DNA of 64,000 bases from Collimonas arenae (GTDB lineage: Bacteria > Pseudomonadota > Gammaproteobacteria > Burkholderiales > Burkholderiaceae_D), in assembly GCF_000786695.1 (NCBI RefSeq), contig NZ_CP009962.1, positions 2,666,001-2,730,000 of the forward strand, in the 5' to 3' direction. Of the stretch, positions 9,943-18,141 are shown in pieces (position 1 is the stretch's first letter; the number at the start of each line of letters is the position of its first letter). Both the position numbers and the translations under genes were made by a program. The notes beneath the pieces were generated by a model. The model did no database searches. It saw only the letters and a program-made list of their open reading frames with translations, and had not been told where the DNA came from.

Positions 9943-9993
9943 TTACTGGATCTTGTAACGCATGTTGGTGTAGATGTAGCGTCCTACCAGGTC
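9943..9993 (-). pseudogene. Remnant 3' end of a second TonB receptor
   Basis: On the minus strand these bases read DLVGRYIYTNMRYKIQ followed by TAA. The intact receptor ends DLVGRYFYANMRYQFK followed by TAA. The similarity continues past the stop through the terminator and about 95 further bases, down to about 9803. Nothing upstream of the remnant (right of 9993) resembles the receptor, so the rest of the second gene has been deleted. Confidence 0.85.
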
Positions 9994-10128
9994 AATTGTG
10001 TTTTTGCAATTGAAAATCCACAATTGCGTATGGCCAGGCTGCGTATACTGCTAGTACGGTACACAGGCGGAGATCGCACTGGCAGATCGCTTTACCCTTA
10101 TCTATAATTTTGTTTAACCTTGGAAAAC

Positions 10129-11679
10129 ATGGAAATCGAACTAAAACTGCTGCTGGATCCATCGGATGTAAATCGCTTCCGGCGTCATCCTTTGCTAAAA
10201 AATTTTACAATCAGCAAACCGCCGGCGCGGCAGCTGACCAGCGTCTATTTCGATACGCCTGAACTGCACCTGAAGCAAAACCACACCGCTTTGCGTGTGC
10301 GCAAGATTGGGCGGCGCATGATACAGACCTGCAAAAGTGGTGGTCAGGTGGCTGCAGGTTTGCATCAGCGGCCGGAATGGGAATCCGAGATCCGCGGAGA
10401 AACACCGGATTTGCCCGCCTTGCTCGGACTGATTGAGTCAGGTTCGGCAGTCGCCGAATTATTGTCGGCGCCATCCCTTGCAGGGCGCTTGCAGCCGATT
10501 TTCACGACGCAATTCCGGCGCACGATCTGGATGCTGCGGATACCTTCTGGAGCCGAAATCGAGCTGGCGCTGGACCAGGGGGCGGTGTTGCATGGCGACC
10601 AATCTGTCGCTATCTGCGAAATCGAACTGGAATTGAAGTCGGGCGACCCGGTCAGTTTGTTCGATGTCGCCCTTGAGTTGCAAAACAGCTTGCCGCTGCG
10701 TGCCGCCAATGTCAGCAAGGCCGAGCGCGGCTATGCCATGCACGCGCCGCAGGCTCCTGTTGTCGCCAAGGCCCAGCCAGTCAGCCTGTCGCCGGTGCTG
10801 ACGATAGAGCAGGGGTTCCAGGTGTTGATGAGTAACTGTCTGGCGCAAGTTCAGGGTAATGAGGATGGCGTGATACATGGCCGCGATCCGGAGCATTTGC
10901 ATCAGATGCGGGTCGGCCTGCGGCGTTTGCGCGCTACGCTGGGTTTGTTCAAACAGTTTATCCAGCCGACGCCAGAGATCGCTGCGCAGTTGCGCTGGCT
11001 GGCTAGCTTGCTAGGTCCGGCGCGCGACTGGGAAGTGCTGGCGGTCTCCACGTTGAGCGAGGCGATGCGGCGCAGCCAGGGTGAATCGAAATTGGATCAG
11101 CTGCGGCAACTGGCTGTCGCCGAGGCGGGTAAGCATCGCCACGCTGCGGCAAATGCGGTGAGTTCCCATGCTTATGCGCAGCTTTTGCTGTTGTTGGGGA
11201 GCTGGCTCGAGGGGAGGCGATGGCGGCAGCAGCAAAGCGCTGAGCAGATCGCCGCGCTATCGGCGCCTTTGAAGAAATTCGCGCGCGGCAAGCTGGCCGG
11301 GTTGCAGGAAAAACTGCTGAAACGCGGCAAGGGACTCAAGCGCCAAGGCTCGGGAAAACGCCATCGGCTTAGAATCGCGGCGAAGAAGGTGCGCTATGCG
11401 GCAGAGTTCTTCGCTTCGTACTTCCCGCTTAAGCGGACGCGGGGCTATGTCCAGGGCTTGACTGAATTGCAAGATATATTGGGTGCGTCAAATGACCTCA
11501 TCGTGGCCGGAAGATTGCTGCAGCAGATCGCCGTTCAGCAGCCTGAACTGGAGTCCCATTGCGATTTGGCGCTGGCGTTGCTGGATAGCGGCGACCGGCA
11601 GAGAACCTCGAAAATCAAGCGTGCCTGGCGCAAATTTACGGAACTGACGCCGCCAGCCAAGGCCGGCGGAATCCGATAA
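10129..11679 (+). CDS. CYTH and CHAD domain protein (inorganic triphosphatase type)
   Basis: 516 residues. The N-terminal CYTH domain (about 1-200) begins with the diagnostic EIELKL (ExExK) motif and contains SVYFDTPELHLKQNHTALRVR and CKSGG; such domains hydrolyse tripolyphosphate or bind organic phosphates. The C-terminal CHAD domain (about 225-500) is helical and rich in His/Arg/Lys (HLHQMRVGLRRLRATLGLF; KRHRLRIAAKKVRYAAEFF), a known polyphosphate-binding architecture. A TTG at 10120 is in frame, but the ATG at 10129 fits CYTH starts and the conserved context of the pseudogene copy. It probably acts in polyphosphate metabolism. Confidence 0.9.
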   Translation: MEIELKLLLDPSDVNRFRRHPLLKNFTISKPPARQLTSVYFDTPELHLKQNHTALRVRKIGRRMIQTCKSGGQVAAGLHQRPEWESEIRGETPDLPALLGLIESGSAVAELLSAPSLAGRLQPIFTTQFRRTIWMLRIPSGAEIELALDQGAVLHGDQSVAICEIELELKSGDPVSLFDVALELQNSLPLRAANVSKAERGYAMHAPQAPVVAKAQPVSLSPVLTIEQGFQVLMSNCLAQVQGNEDGVIHGRDPEHLHQMRVGLRRLRATLGLFKQFIQPTPEIAAQLRWLASLLGPARDWEVLAVSTLSEAMRRSQGESKLDQLRQLAVAEAGKHRHAAANAVSSHAYAQLLLLLGSWLEGRRWRQQQSAEQIAALSAPLKKFARGKLAGLQEKLLKRGKGLKRQGSGKRHRLRIAAKKVRYAAEFFASYFPLKRTRGYVQGLTELQDILGASNDLIVAGRLLQQIAVQQPELESHCDLALALLDSGDRQRTSKIKRAWRKFTELTPPAKAGGIR

Positions 11680-11821
11680 CTTGGTCCTTCGCCTTGTTTG
11701 ATGAGAAAATACGGCCGCTGCGCTCTTCCTGTAACACAGTGGATGAAGGTGAGCAAAGCTAGGGGCGGTTCGTGTTCTCAATTGAGATGCGAACGGACCC
11801 TAAAACACAGGAGTTAAGATC

Positions 11822-12046
11822 ATGACCTACGAAGAATATCTGGACGAAGTCACCACATTAATGGTTGAATTTTTCGATCTGAAAGATGAAGCTGCCATTA
11901 AGTATGTGATGCGGGCGCAAGCCGCAGATTTTTTCACCTTGCATGACGACGATCCTGCCATGCGCACGCTGGAGCGGGCGCGTGAAGATGCCAAGACCAT
12001 TTACGAACAGCGTAACAAGTCGCGTCCTGAACTGTATCGTAAATAA
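11822..12046 (+). CDS. Small conserved-looking hypothetical protein
   Basis: A 74-residue acidic helical protein (MTYEEYLDEVTTLMVEFFDL...), with no Cys, signal or membrane segment. It has a strong CAGGAG site eight bases before the ATG, which supports translation. Only 22 bp separate its stop from the pseudouridine-synthase-like gene, so the two probably share a transcript. I do not recognise a named family. Confidence 0.75.
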   Translation: MTYEEYLDEVTTLMVEFFDLKDEAAIKYVMRAQAADFFTLHDDDPAMRTLERAREDAKTIYEQRNKSRPELYRK

Positions 12047-12068
12047 ATCACGCGCAAGGCATTCAAAT

Positions 12069-12803
12069 ATGACTGAAACAATCCGCCTGTCCAAGCAACT
12101 GGCAGAACTGCAAGCGTGTTCCCGCCGTGAAGCCGAACAGTATATCGAGGGCGGCTGGGTGAAAGTCGACGGGGTGGTAGTAGAAGAGCCGGGATTTCGC
12201 ATCGGTGCGGGCCAGCAGATTGAATTGCTGCCGGAAGCCACGCTGGAACCGCAAGATCCGGTCACCATCCTCTTCCACAAGCCGGCCGGACTGAATCTGT
12301 TCGCCGAGACACCGATGGCCGATCTGGCGGCGCGCCTGGTATCGCCCGACAAGCGTGCTGCCGACGACCGCGCTGAATTACGTTTTCTGAAGCGTCATCT
12401 GAGCAATCTGAATCTGATTGAGCCGCTGGAAACGATGGCTAGCGGCTTGCTGATTTTCAGCCAGGACTGGCGGGTGACGCGCAAGCTGGTCGACGACGCG
12501 GCCAAGATCGAGCAGGAATTCATCGTCGAGGTTGCCGGCGACATTATCCCTGACGGCCTGAAGTTGCTGAATCATGGCCTCAGTTTCAATCGCAAGCCGC
12601 TGCTGCCGATCAAGGTCAGCTGGCAAAATGAAAAACGCCTGCGTTTCGCGCTCAAGGCGCCGCCGCGTGGCTTGCTGGTGCATATGTGCGAGCAGGTAGG
12701 GCTGCAAGTGGTGGCCATCAAGCGCATCCGCATCGGTCGTTTGCCGATGGCAGGCCTTGCGGTTGGCGAGTGGCGCTATCTTCTGGGTTACGAACGTTTC
12801 TGA
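12069..12803 (+). CDS. S4-domain / RluB-RluF-type pseudouridine synthase homologue, altered active site
   Basis: 244 residues: an N-terminal S4 RNA-binding domain (LSKQLAELQACSRREAEQYI, WVKVDG) and a catalytic-fold domain (TILFHKPAGLNL). Active family members carry GRLDxxTxGLL, whose Asp is the essential nucleophile. Here the aligned stretch is EPLETMASGLLIF, with Pro119 and Glu121 in place of Arg and Asp. Later family blocks persist (EQEFIVEV, GLQVVAIKRIRIGRLP). The fold and RNA binding are likely; pseudouridylation is doubtful. The ATG at 12069 has only a weak AAGG upstream; a longer frame from 11943 overlaps the previous gene and is rejected. Confidence 0.8.
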   Translation: MTETIRLSKQLAELQACSRREAEQYIEGGWVKVDGVVVEEPGFRIGAGQQIELLPEATLEPQDPVTILFHKPAGLNLFAETPMADLAARLVSPDKRAADDRAELRFLKRHLSNLNLIEPLETMASGLLIFSQDWRVTRKLVDDAAKIEQEFIVEVAGDIIPDGLKLLNHGLSFNRKPLLPIKVSWQNEKRLRFALKAPPRGLLVHMCEQVGLQVVAIKRIRIGRLPMAGLAVGEWRYLLGYERF

Positions 12804-12833
12804 TGACCCGCCAGTATTACCGGCAGAGCGTTG

Positions 12834-14108
12834 TCAAACATGCGGCATCCATTGCCGTAGTTGCGAAATAAGATACAGCAGCAAGCCGATCAATCCGCCG
12901 ACGATGGTGCCATTGATGCGTATCCATTGCAGGTCCTTGCCGATGTTGAGCTCGATCTGCTTCGCCATTTCCTTGCTGTCCCAATTCTTGACGGTATCGC
13001 TGATATGGCGCGTCAGAAAATCGGCGAAGTCGGGCGCCATGTTTTTCGCGGCGTCTTCAAGATGGGCATTCACCGAGCGGCGTAAAGCGGGGTCTTCAGC
13101 CAGCGTTTTTCCCAGCCATAATCCGGCGGCGACAATGTTTTGGTGCAGCAAAGAGTCGTTGCGCGCGAGGTCATCTTTGAGCCATGCACGTAGTGAGCCC
13201 CACAGGTCTTTCAAGTAGATGTTAAGGGTTGGGTCATTAAGCAGATAGGTCTTGATTTGTTCGCCTTTGGCGATAAAATCCGGGTCGTCCTTGAGCTGTT
13301 CGATAAAACGCTCGGTAAAGTCGTCGAACCTGTTGCGCAAGGGGTGCTCTTTATTGGCGTTGATTTCAGCGAGCAGGTGGCTGACGGCATTGACGGCGAT
13401 ATCAGCACCTTGCCGGCCTATCCACTCTGACGGCAAGACCTTTTCTTTCAGCGGATGGTCCTGCTTGAGCCAGATCACGATCTCGCTTGCGATCAGGTCT
13501 TGGGTGTCTTGATTCGCCAGCAAGTCTGCGCATTGCATCAGCGCCTCATCCAGCAATGCCTGATGGCGTCCATCTTTGGTCAGATGCCCCAGAATCACAC
13601 CGGCTGACTGCGATAAATCCACTTTTGCCAGTGCCACATGAAGCGCGCGCGTCATAAAGCGCTGCACCGGTGCGTCCTCGATGAAATCCAGCATGCGCGC
13701 AGCCACTGTCAGCAAATGGCGGCCGAAATTTTCGGTATTGCCTGGAGCGATCAGCCAGGCCGAGAGCAGGTTGGCCGGATCGTGTTTGCGAATCAGGCCG
13801 GCGATTGAGTCGACGTCAAAAAATTTGTCCTTGACGAAGATCGCCAGGTTGTCTGCGATCTTGTCTTTGTTCCTGGGGATGATGGCGGTGTGATGCGACA
13901 GTAGTGGAATCGGCACACGCTTGAACAGTGCGTGCACCGCAAACCAGTCCGCCAGTGCGCCGACCATCGCCGCTTCTGAAACCGCTTTGATCAGGTCGGG
14001 CCAGAAACCACCCGGAAGGAACAGGGTGCCGATAAACACAGCGCTGACAATTGCCAAAAATAACAGAGCAATATTCTTGGATTTTTTCAGTTCATACTGT
14101 TTGTTCAT
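12834..14108 (-). CDS. DUF445 family membrane protein
   Basis: 424 residues with a hydrophobic N-terminal hairpin (IALLFLAIVSAVFIGTLFLP), the conserved stretch AAMVGALADWFAVHALFKRVP and HHTAIIPRNKDKIADNL, a long helical middle, and a C-terminal membrane segment (INGTIVGGLIGLLLYLISQ). This is the DUF445 (YjiN-like) architecture, function unknown, probably inner membrane with a long coiled cytoplasmic or periplasmic part. It is convergent with the preceding gene and shares strand with the pqi operon, 43 bp downstream of pqiC. Confidence 0.88.
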   Translation of the reverse strand: MNKQYELKKSKNIALLFLAIVSAVFIGTLFLPGGFWPDLIKAVSEAAMVGALADWFAVHALFKRVPIPLLSHHTAIIPRNKDKIADNLAIFVKDKFFDVDSIAGLIRKHDPANLLSAWLIAPGNTENFGRHLLTVAARMLDFIEDAPVQRFMTRALHVALAKVDLSQSAGVILGHLTKDGRHQALLDEALMQCADLLANQDTQDLIASEIVIWLKQDHPLKEKVLPSEWIGRQGADIAVNAVSHLLAEINANKEHPLRNRFDDFTERFIEQLKDDPDFIAKGEQIKTYLLNDPTLNIYLKDLWGSLRAWLKDDLARNDSLLHQNIVAAGLWLGKTLAEDPALRRSVNAHLEDAAKNMAPDFADFLTRHISDTVKNWDSKEMAKQIELNIGKDLQWIRINGTIVGGLIGLLLYLISQLRQWMPHV

Positions 14109-14151
14109 CCTGGCAGCTCGTTGTCCTTATGCGGTTTTTAGTTCCACACGC

Positions 14152-14793
14152 TTAGTTTTGGCAGGCGGATGTAGCGCCGCTTTTGAATGCCGTGACATTG
14201 GCGGCAATTGCGTTGACTGCATCCGCCACCGTTCGTTGCACGCCTACTACCAGCGCGTCCATACCGGCAGCAACCGGCTCCGATACGCTCAACCGGCAAA
14301 CGCTGGTCTTGGCATTGTCCGAGCGGGTGATGCTCCAGCCATAAGTGGCTTGCACTTTATCGCCTGGTGCGGCGTCAAATTCACGCAATTCGATGGCGAT
14401 CCGGTAGACCGGCTGGTCGGTAGGTCTGCCGCTGCGACTGACATCGATTGCGCCTAGGCGGTTGGCGATGCCGCTAGCCAGGGCGTCGCGCAATTCGTTG
14501 TTGAATGGAGAGGACCAACGGTCCTGCTCCAGGATATCGACCCTGGCGCCGGAGCTGCTGCCGGTACTTCTCACCACCAGTTGCGGCCGCGCAAGGCGCT
14601 CGGGCAGGGCGATCGGCGATACTTCGATAAACAGCCGGGAGTTTGGCGTTTGCATCTGGGACTGTGCTTGCTGCGGCGCCGAGAGCGTATAAAAACGCGT
14701 CGGACTGGAGGCGCAGCCAGCCAGCGCTGCCGCCATCGCAAGTGTTATGACGGTTTTGTGCAGGCGGTTTAATGTGGGTTTGGTCATGATCAT
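14152..14793 (-). CDS. pqiC: PqiC, ABC-type transport auxiliary lipoprotein
   Basis: 213 residues with a lipoprotein signal (ITLAMAAALAGCASSP; Cys lipidated), then RFYTLSAPQ and PQLVVR, typical of the PqiC/DUF330 family. In E. coli PqiC is an outer-membrane lipoprotein that docks the PqiB MCE tunnel to carry lipids between membranes. Its ATG at 14793 overlaps the pqiB stop in an ATGA arrangement, so translation is probably coupled. A second in-frame ATG at 14787 is possible. Last gene of the pqi operon. Confidence 0.88.
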   Translation of the reverse strand: MIMTKPTLNRLHKTVITLAMAAALAGCASSPTRFYTLSAPQQAQSQMQTPNSRLFIEVSPIALPERLARPQLVVRSTGSSSGARVDILEQDRWSSPFNNELRDALASGIANRLGAIDVSRSGRPTDQPVYRIAIELREFDAAPGDKVQATYGWSITRSDNAKTSVCRLSVSEPVAAGMDALVVGVQRTVADAVNAIAANVTAFKSGATSACQN

Positions 14794-16439
14794 TTATTGC
14801 TTTCCTCTTGCTTGCCGCGAATCAAGGATTCCGGATGACGTTCCAGGTAGTCGGTCAGGATCCGCACCGAGGCTGCCGAGCGTGTCAGCTCTTGCAAGGT
14901 CTGGCGGATGTCTTGCTGCAGCGGCGAATTATCGGACAAGGTGCGGTCGGCGTTATCCAGAGTTTTGCGCACGTCTTTCATCGCCGCCATGATTTCCGGC
15001 GCCACATCGTTATTCAGGCTCTTGGTCAGCTGCTCGGCATTGAGCAGGGTACGGTTCATGGTGCCGATGGTCTTTTGCAGATCGGCGGCGATCTGGTCGA
15101 ACGGCACCTTGCTCAGTTTCCTGGCGATTTCGGCAATCTGCGATTGGATTTCATCCAGGCTGTTCGGAATGGTCGGCACTACAAGCACCGACGTCGAGTT
15201 GTCGATTTTCACAGGCGGCGCTTTCGGGAAAAAGTCCAGCGCGATATACAGCTGGCCGGTCAGCAGATTGCCGGTACGCAGTTGTGCTCGCAAGCCACGG
15301 TTGACCATGAATTCCAGTCGCTGCTTGGGGGTATAAGTGGACTTGCGGTCATCTTCGGCATATTTGCGGCCCAACCGTTCCGGATAGATCTGCACCGCGA
15401 CCGGCATCTGAAATTCGCGCTGCTTGGCGTCATACTGGATGCCTACCGATTTGACTTCACCCAATACCACGCCACGGAAGTCGACCGTGGTGCCTGGCGT
15501 CAGGCCGCGCAGGGACTGGTTGAAATACATCACAACGGTTTCCGAAGGGCCGTCCGGCTCTTTCAAGGCGGTTTCTTCGTCTGCCGCCAAGTTGAAGGTG
15601 GTGTTTTCCTTGGCTTTCATGCCCAGTTCGTCTTCCGGTGACTGGAACGCAATTCCGCCCAGCACCACGGTCGCCAGCGATTGCGTGCGCAGCTTGAAGC
15701 CGCTGGCGTTGATTTGCATGTCGAAGCCGCTGGCGTGCCAGAAGCGGGTGTTGACGCCAATGAATTTGTCGTAAGGCGAGTCGATGAAAATGCGCAGGGT
15801 CACGCCTTTGCCGTCTTCATCGAGGTTGTAGGCTGCGAGCTGGCCGACCTTTATGCGGCGAAAATAGATCGGCGAACCGATATCCAGCGAGCCGATATCG
15901 GTAGCGTGCAGCATGTATTGCTTGCCGGACGCGTCCGAGGTGACGATAGGCTGGACTTCCAGCCCGGTGAAGTCGTCCTTTTTATCCTTGGACGTACCAG
16001 CGTCGGCGCCGATATACGCGCCCGACAGCAAGGTTCCCAGCCCGGAAACGCCGGAAGCAGCCACCCGTGGCCGTACCACCCAGAAACGGGTATCGGTGGC
16101 GGTGAAGCTTTCCGCTTCTTTCGACAACTGGACGTTAGCCAGTACGTGCGAACGGTCTTTGCTGAGGGTAATGGTTTGTACTTGGCCGATATCGACGTCC
16201 TTGTATTTGACTTTGGTTTTGCCTGCCTCCAGCCCTTCGGCAGTGCGGAAGGTAATGGTGATCGATGGCCCGCGCTCAACCAGGATCTTGACCACCAGCG
16301 TCAGGCCGACGACGGCGGCGACGATCGGAATCAGCCAGATCAGCGAAGGCAGCCAGTCGCGTTTGCGGCTCAGCTTGGGCTCGGGTAACGGCGGCAGGGC
16401 CGATGGCTGCGTGCCTGGAGGTATATTCTCATCACTCAT
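14790..16439 (-). CDS. pqiB: PqiB, MCE-domain intermembrane transport protein
   Basis: 549 residues: one N-terminal membrane anchor (LIWLIPIVAAVVGLTLVVK) followed by three MCE/MlaD domains (starts near SITITFRTAEGLEAGKTKVKYK, LDIGSPIYFRRIKVGQL, and RGLTPGTTVDFRGVVLGEV) and a C-terminal coiled coil (LRKTLDNADRTLSD region). The family forms hexameric tubes spanning the periplasm for lipid transport. It lies between pqiC (4-bp overlap) and, upstream, a MITE that separates it by 118 bp from the second pqiA half. That insertion may uncouple it from the promoter-proximal genes. Confidence 0.93.
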   Translation of the reverse strand: MSDENIPPGTQPSALPPLPEPKLSRKRDWLPSLIWLIPIVAAVVGLTLVVKILVERGPSITITFRTAEGLEAGKTKVKYKDVDIGQVQTITLSKDRSHVLANVQLSKEAESFTATDTRFWVVRPRVAASGVSGLGTLLSGAYIGADAGTSKDKKDDFTGLEVQPIVTSDASGKQYMLHATDIGSLDIGSPIYFRRIKVGQLAAYNLDEDGKGVTLRIFIDSPYDKFIGVNTRFWHASGFDMQINASGFKLRTQSLATVVLGGIAFQSPEDELGMKAKENTTFNLAADEETALKEPDGPSETVVMYFNQSLRGLTPGTTVDFRGVVLGEVKSVGIQYDAKQREFQMPVAVQIYPERLGRKYAEDDRKSTYTPKQRLEFMVNRGLRAQLRTGNLLTGQLYIALDFFPKAPPVKIDNSTSVLVVPTIPNSLDEIQSQIAEIARKLSKVPFDQIAADLQKTIGTMNRTLLNAEQLTKSLNNDVAPEIMAAMKDVRKTLDNADRTLSDNSPLQQDIRQTLQELTRSAASVRILTDYLERHPESLIRGKQEESNK

Positions 16440-16459
16440 CTTGTGCTTTCATTCTCTTA

Positions 16460-16576
16460 GAGGCTGTTGCGAAATTAACCTGGCGTTGTTACGTCGGGGC
16501 GGCCATCCGCTCCTAGCCGTACTGCTCGTACTGTCTTCGTCGACGCGCCTAGCCATCTTAATTTCGTAACAGCCTC
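16460..16576. mobile_element. MITE-like element, copy A (inside pqi operon)
   Basis: A 117-bp non-coding element bounded by 19-bp terminal inverted repeats (left GAGGCTGTTGCGAAATTAA, one mismatch on the right) and flanked by a 3-bp direct repeat TTA (16457-16459 and 16577-16579). The interior carries the block CTCGTACTGTCTTCGTCG that is shared with the copies at 17928 and 33396. It encodes no transposase. Its right end supplies the stop codon of the second pqiA gene. Confidence 0.85.
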
Positions 16577-17274
16577 TTACTTTGATTTGCTGTCGGTTCC
16601 GTATCGTTGCTATCCCAGGTGAGGCGCGGATCGAAGCTGAGCGCCGCCAGCATCGTTAACACTACCACTGAGGCAAACGCCAACACGCCGAAGCCGGCGG
16701 TAATCTTGGCGAATCCTTCAATCTGCACCAGCCCCGCCAGCAGCGACACAACGAACACGTCCAGCATCGACCAGCGGCCGATGATTTCAACCAGGCGGTA
16801 TAGTTTGGCGCGTTGCAGGCGGCGCCAGCGGCTTCGCTTTTGCGCCGTCAGCGTCAGCAGGATCAGCGACGCCAGTTTGAACAGCGGCACCAGGAAGCTG
16901 GCGATAAAGATGATTGCCGCAAGTTCCCAGGAGCCGGACACCCAGAAATAGATGACGCCGCTCATGATGGTGTCTTGTTGCGTACCCAGCAGGGTTTTGG
17001 TGACCATCACCGGCATCAGGTTGGCCGGGATGTACATGATGCAGGCGGCGATCAGAAAGGCCCAGCTGCGCATGATGCTGTGCGGTTTTCGCATGTGCAG
17101 CGGGGTGCCGCAGCGCTGGCAATCCTCGTGATCGCGCACTTCCTGCCAGACCGTGCCGCAATGATGGCAAGACATCATGCCATGGCCGGCTGCAGTATAC
17201 GCCGGCAAGTCGGCGTCGCCGGCGACAATGATCGGGCCGTCGTCGCTGGCGCTCAGGCTGTCGGCGTTATTCAT
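16558..17274 (-). CDS. pqiA: PqiA, second half (membrane subunit)
   Basis: 238 residues. A zinc-ribbon-like start (MSCHHCGTVW ... CQRCGTPL) precedes about four membrane segments (AFLIAACIMYIPANLMPVMV; LAAIIFIASFLVPLFKLASL). This is one LetA/PqiA half; the E. coli protein carries two halves fused, here encoded as two genes. The ATG overlaps the upstream pqiA stop (ATGA). The last residues KRLLRN and the TAA are encoded by the terminal repeat of MITE copy A, so the original C-terminus was replaced. Confidence 0.9.
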   Translation of the reverse strand: MNNADSLSASDDGPIIVAGDADLPAYTAAGHGMMSCHHCGTVWQEVRDHEDCQRCGTPLHMRKPHSIMRSWAFLIAACIMYIPANLMPVMVTKTLLGTQQDTIMSGVIYFWVSGSWELAAIIFIASFLVPLFKLASLILLTLTAQKRSRWRRLQRAKLYRLVEIIGRWSMLDVFVVSLLAGLVQIEGFAKITAGFGVLAFASVVVLTMLAALSFDPRLTWDSNDTEPTANQSKRLLRN

Positions 17275-17915
17275 GGTGATATTCCCTTGTGATCCTTGCC
17301 GCTAGCGTCGTCGCCAGCAAACGCCATCTGCCAGAAATGGCGTGGATTGAAGGAAACCACCGCTGTCAGCAATACAGTCAGCACGCCGAAGGCCCACAGC
17401 GCTACGCCGGGTATCACTGTCGCCATGTTCGATAACTTCACCACCGCCACCAGCACCCCGAGCAGAAATACTTCCACCATGCCCCATGGCCGCAGGTTTT
17501 GCATGGCGCGCACCAGCCATCTGAAGCCGGCGGGCCGGTGCTGCTTGCGTAGCGATAGCAGCAAGTACAGCAAAAATAGCAATTGCAGCAACGGAAACAG
17601 AATGGTGGTGGCTAGCACCAGCATCGCCACCAGCGACATGCCTTCGGTAGTCAGAGACAGCACCGCGCCGAACAAGGTAGTCTGGCTGCGCAAGCCTTGC
17701 AGTTCGATTTCGACGATGGGGAAGCTGTTAGCGATCATAAACATGATCAGGCTGGCGACGGTCAGCGGCAGAATGCGTTCGCGTTGGCGACCCGCATCGC
17801 GGTCCAGTTCGGTCCCGCAGCGCGGGCAGTGAGCAATTTCGCCGCGACGCAACGACACCTTGCGATACAGGGCATCGCATCCTTCACAGGCAATCAGGTC
17901 AGGGACTTCACGCAT
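17271..17915 (-). CDS. pqiA: PqiA, first half (membrane subunit)
   Basis: About 214 residues: MREVPDLIACEGCDALYRKV and CPRCGTELD form a zinc-ribbon, followed by four membrane segments (PLTVASLIMFMIANSFPIVEIELQG is the conserved first). It is the first of two PqiA half-proteins of the Pqi lipid-transport system. The frame is open to 18020, but those extra codons lie in MITE copy B, so the ATG at 17915 is the true start. The MITE ends 12 bases before this ATG and so has displaced or replaced the native leader. No clear ribosome-binding site remains (TTTTAAAACTATCA precedes the ATG). Confidence 0.88.
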   Translation of the reverse strand: MREVPDLIACEGCDALYRKVSLRRGEIAHCPRCGTELDRDAGRQRERILPLTVASLIMFMIANSFPIVEIELQGLRSQTTLFGAVLSLTTEGMSLVAMLVLATTILFPLLQLLFLLYLLLSLRKQHRPAGFRWLVRAMQNLRPWGMVEVFLLGVLVAVVKLSNMATVIPGVALWAFGVLTVLLTAVVSFNPRHFWQMAFAGDDASGKDHKGISP

Positions 17916-17927
17916 TGATAGTTTTAA

Positions 17928-18027
17928 GAGGCTGTTGCAAACACATCTGGTGTTGTTGCTACTCCTGGCCGTACCGTTCGTACTGTCTTCGTCGGAGCGC
18001 CTAGCCAACTGTGTTTGCAACAGCCTC
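17928..18027. mobile_element. MITE-like element, copy B (upstream of pqiA)
   Basis: A 100-bp element with 18-bp perfect terminal inverted repeats (GAGGCTGTTGCAAACACA) and a 3-bp flanking duplication TAA (17925-17927 and 18028-18030). The interior contains GGCCGTACCGTTCGTACTGT and CTTCGTCGGAGCGCCTAGCC, shared with copies A and C. Same orientation as copy A, 1.4 kb away in the same operon. Confidence 0.87.
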
Positions 18028-18141
18028 TAAATTTGAATTGATGAGATTCTAACAATAATTTCACCGGATAGATGGCAGAGTGTTGAAATCGCCTGATTAA
18101 TCCCAATTTACATTTCCTATTTATAACCGCAGGAGTTGTCC

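Noticed and set aside
17916..18020. N-terminal extension of the first PqiA protein
   Set aside because: The extra codons are read through MITE copy B; the conserved zinc-ribbon start fits the ATG at 17915.
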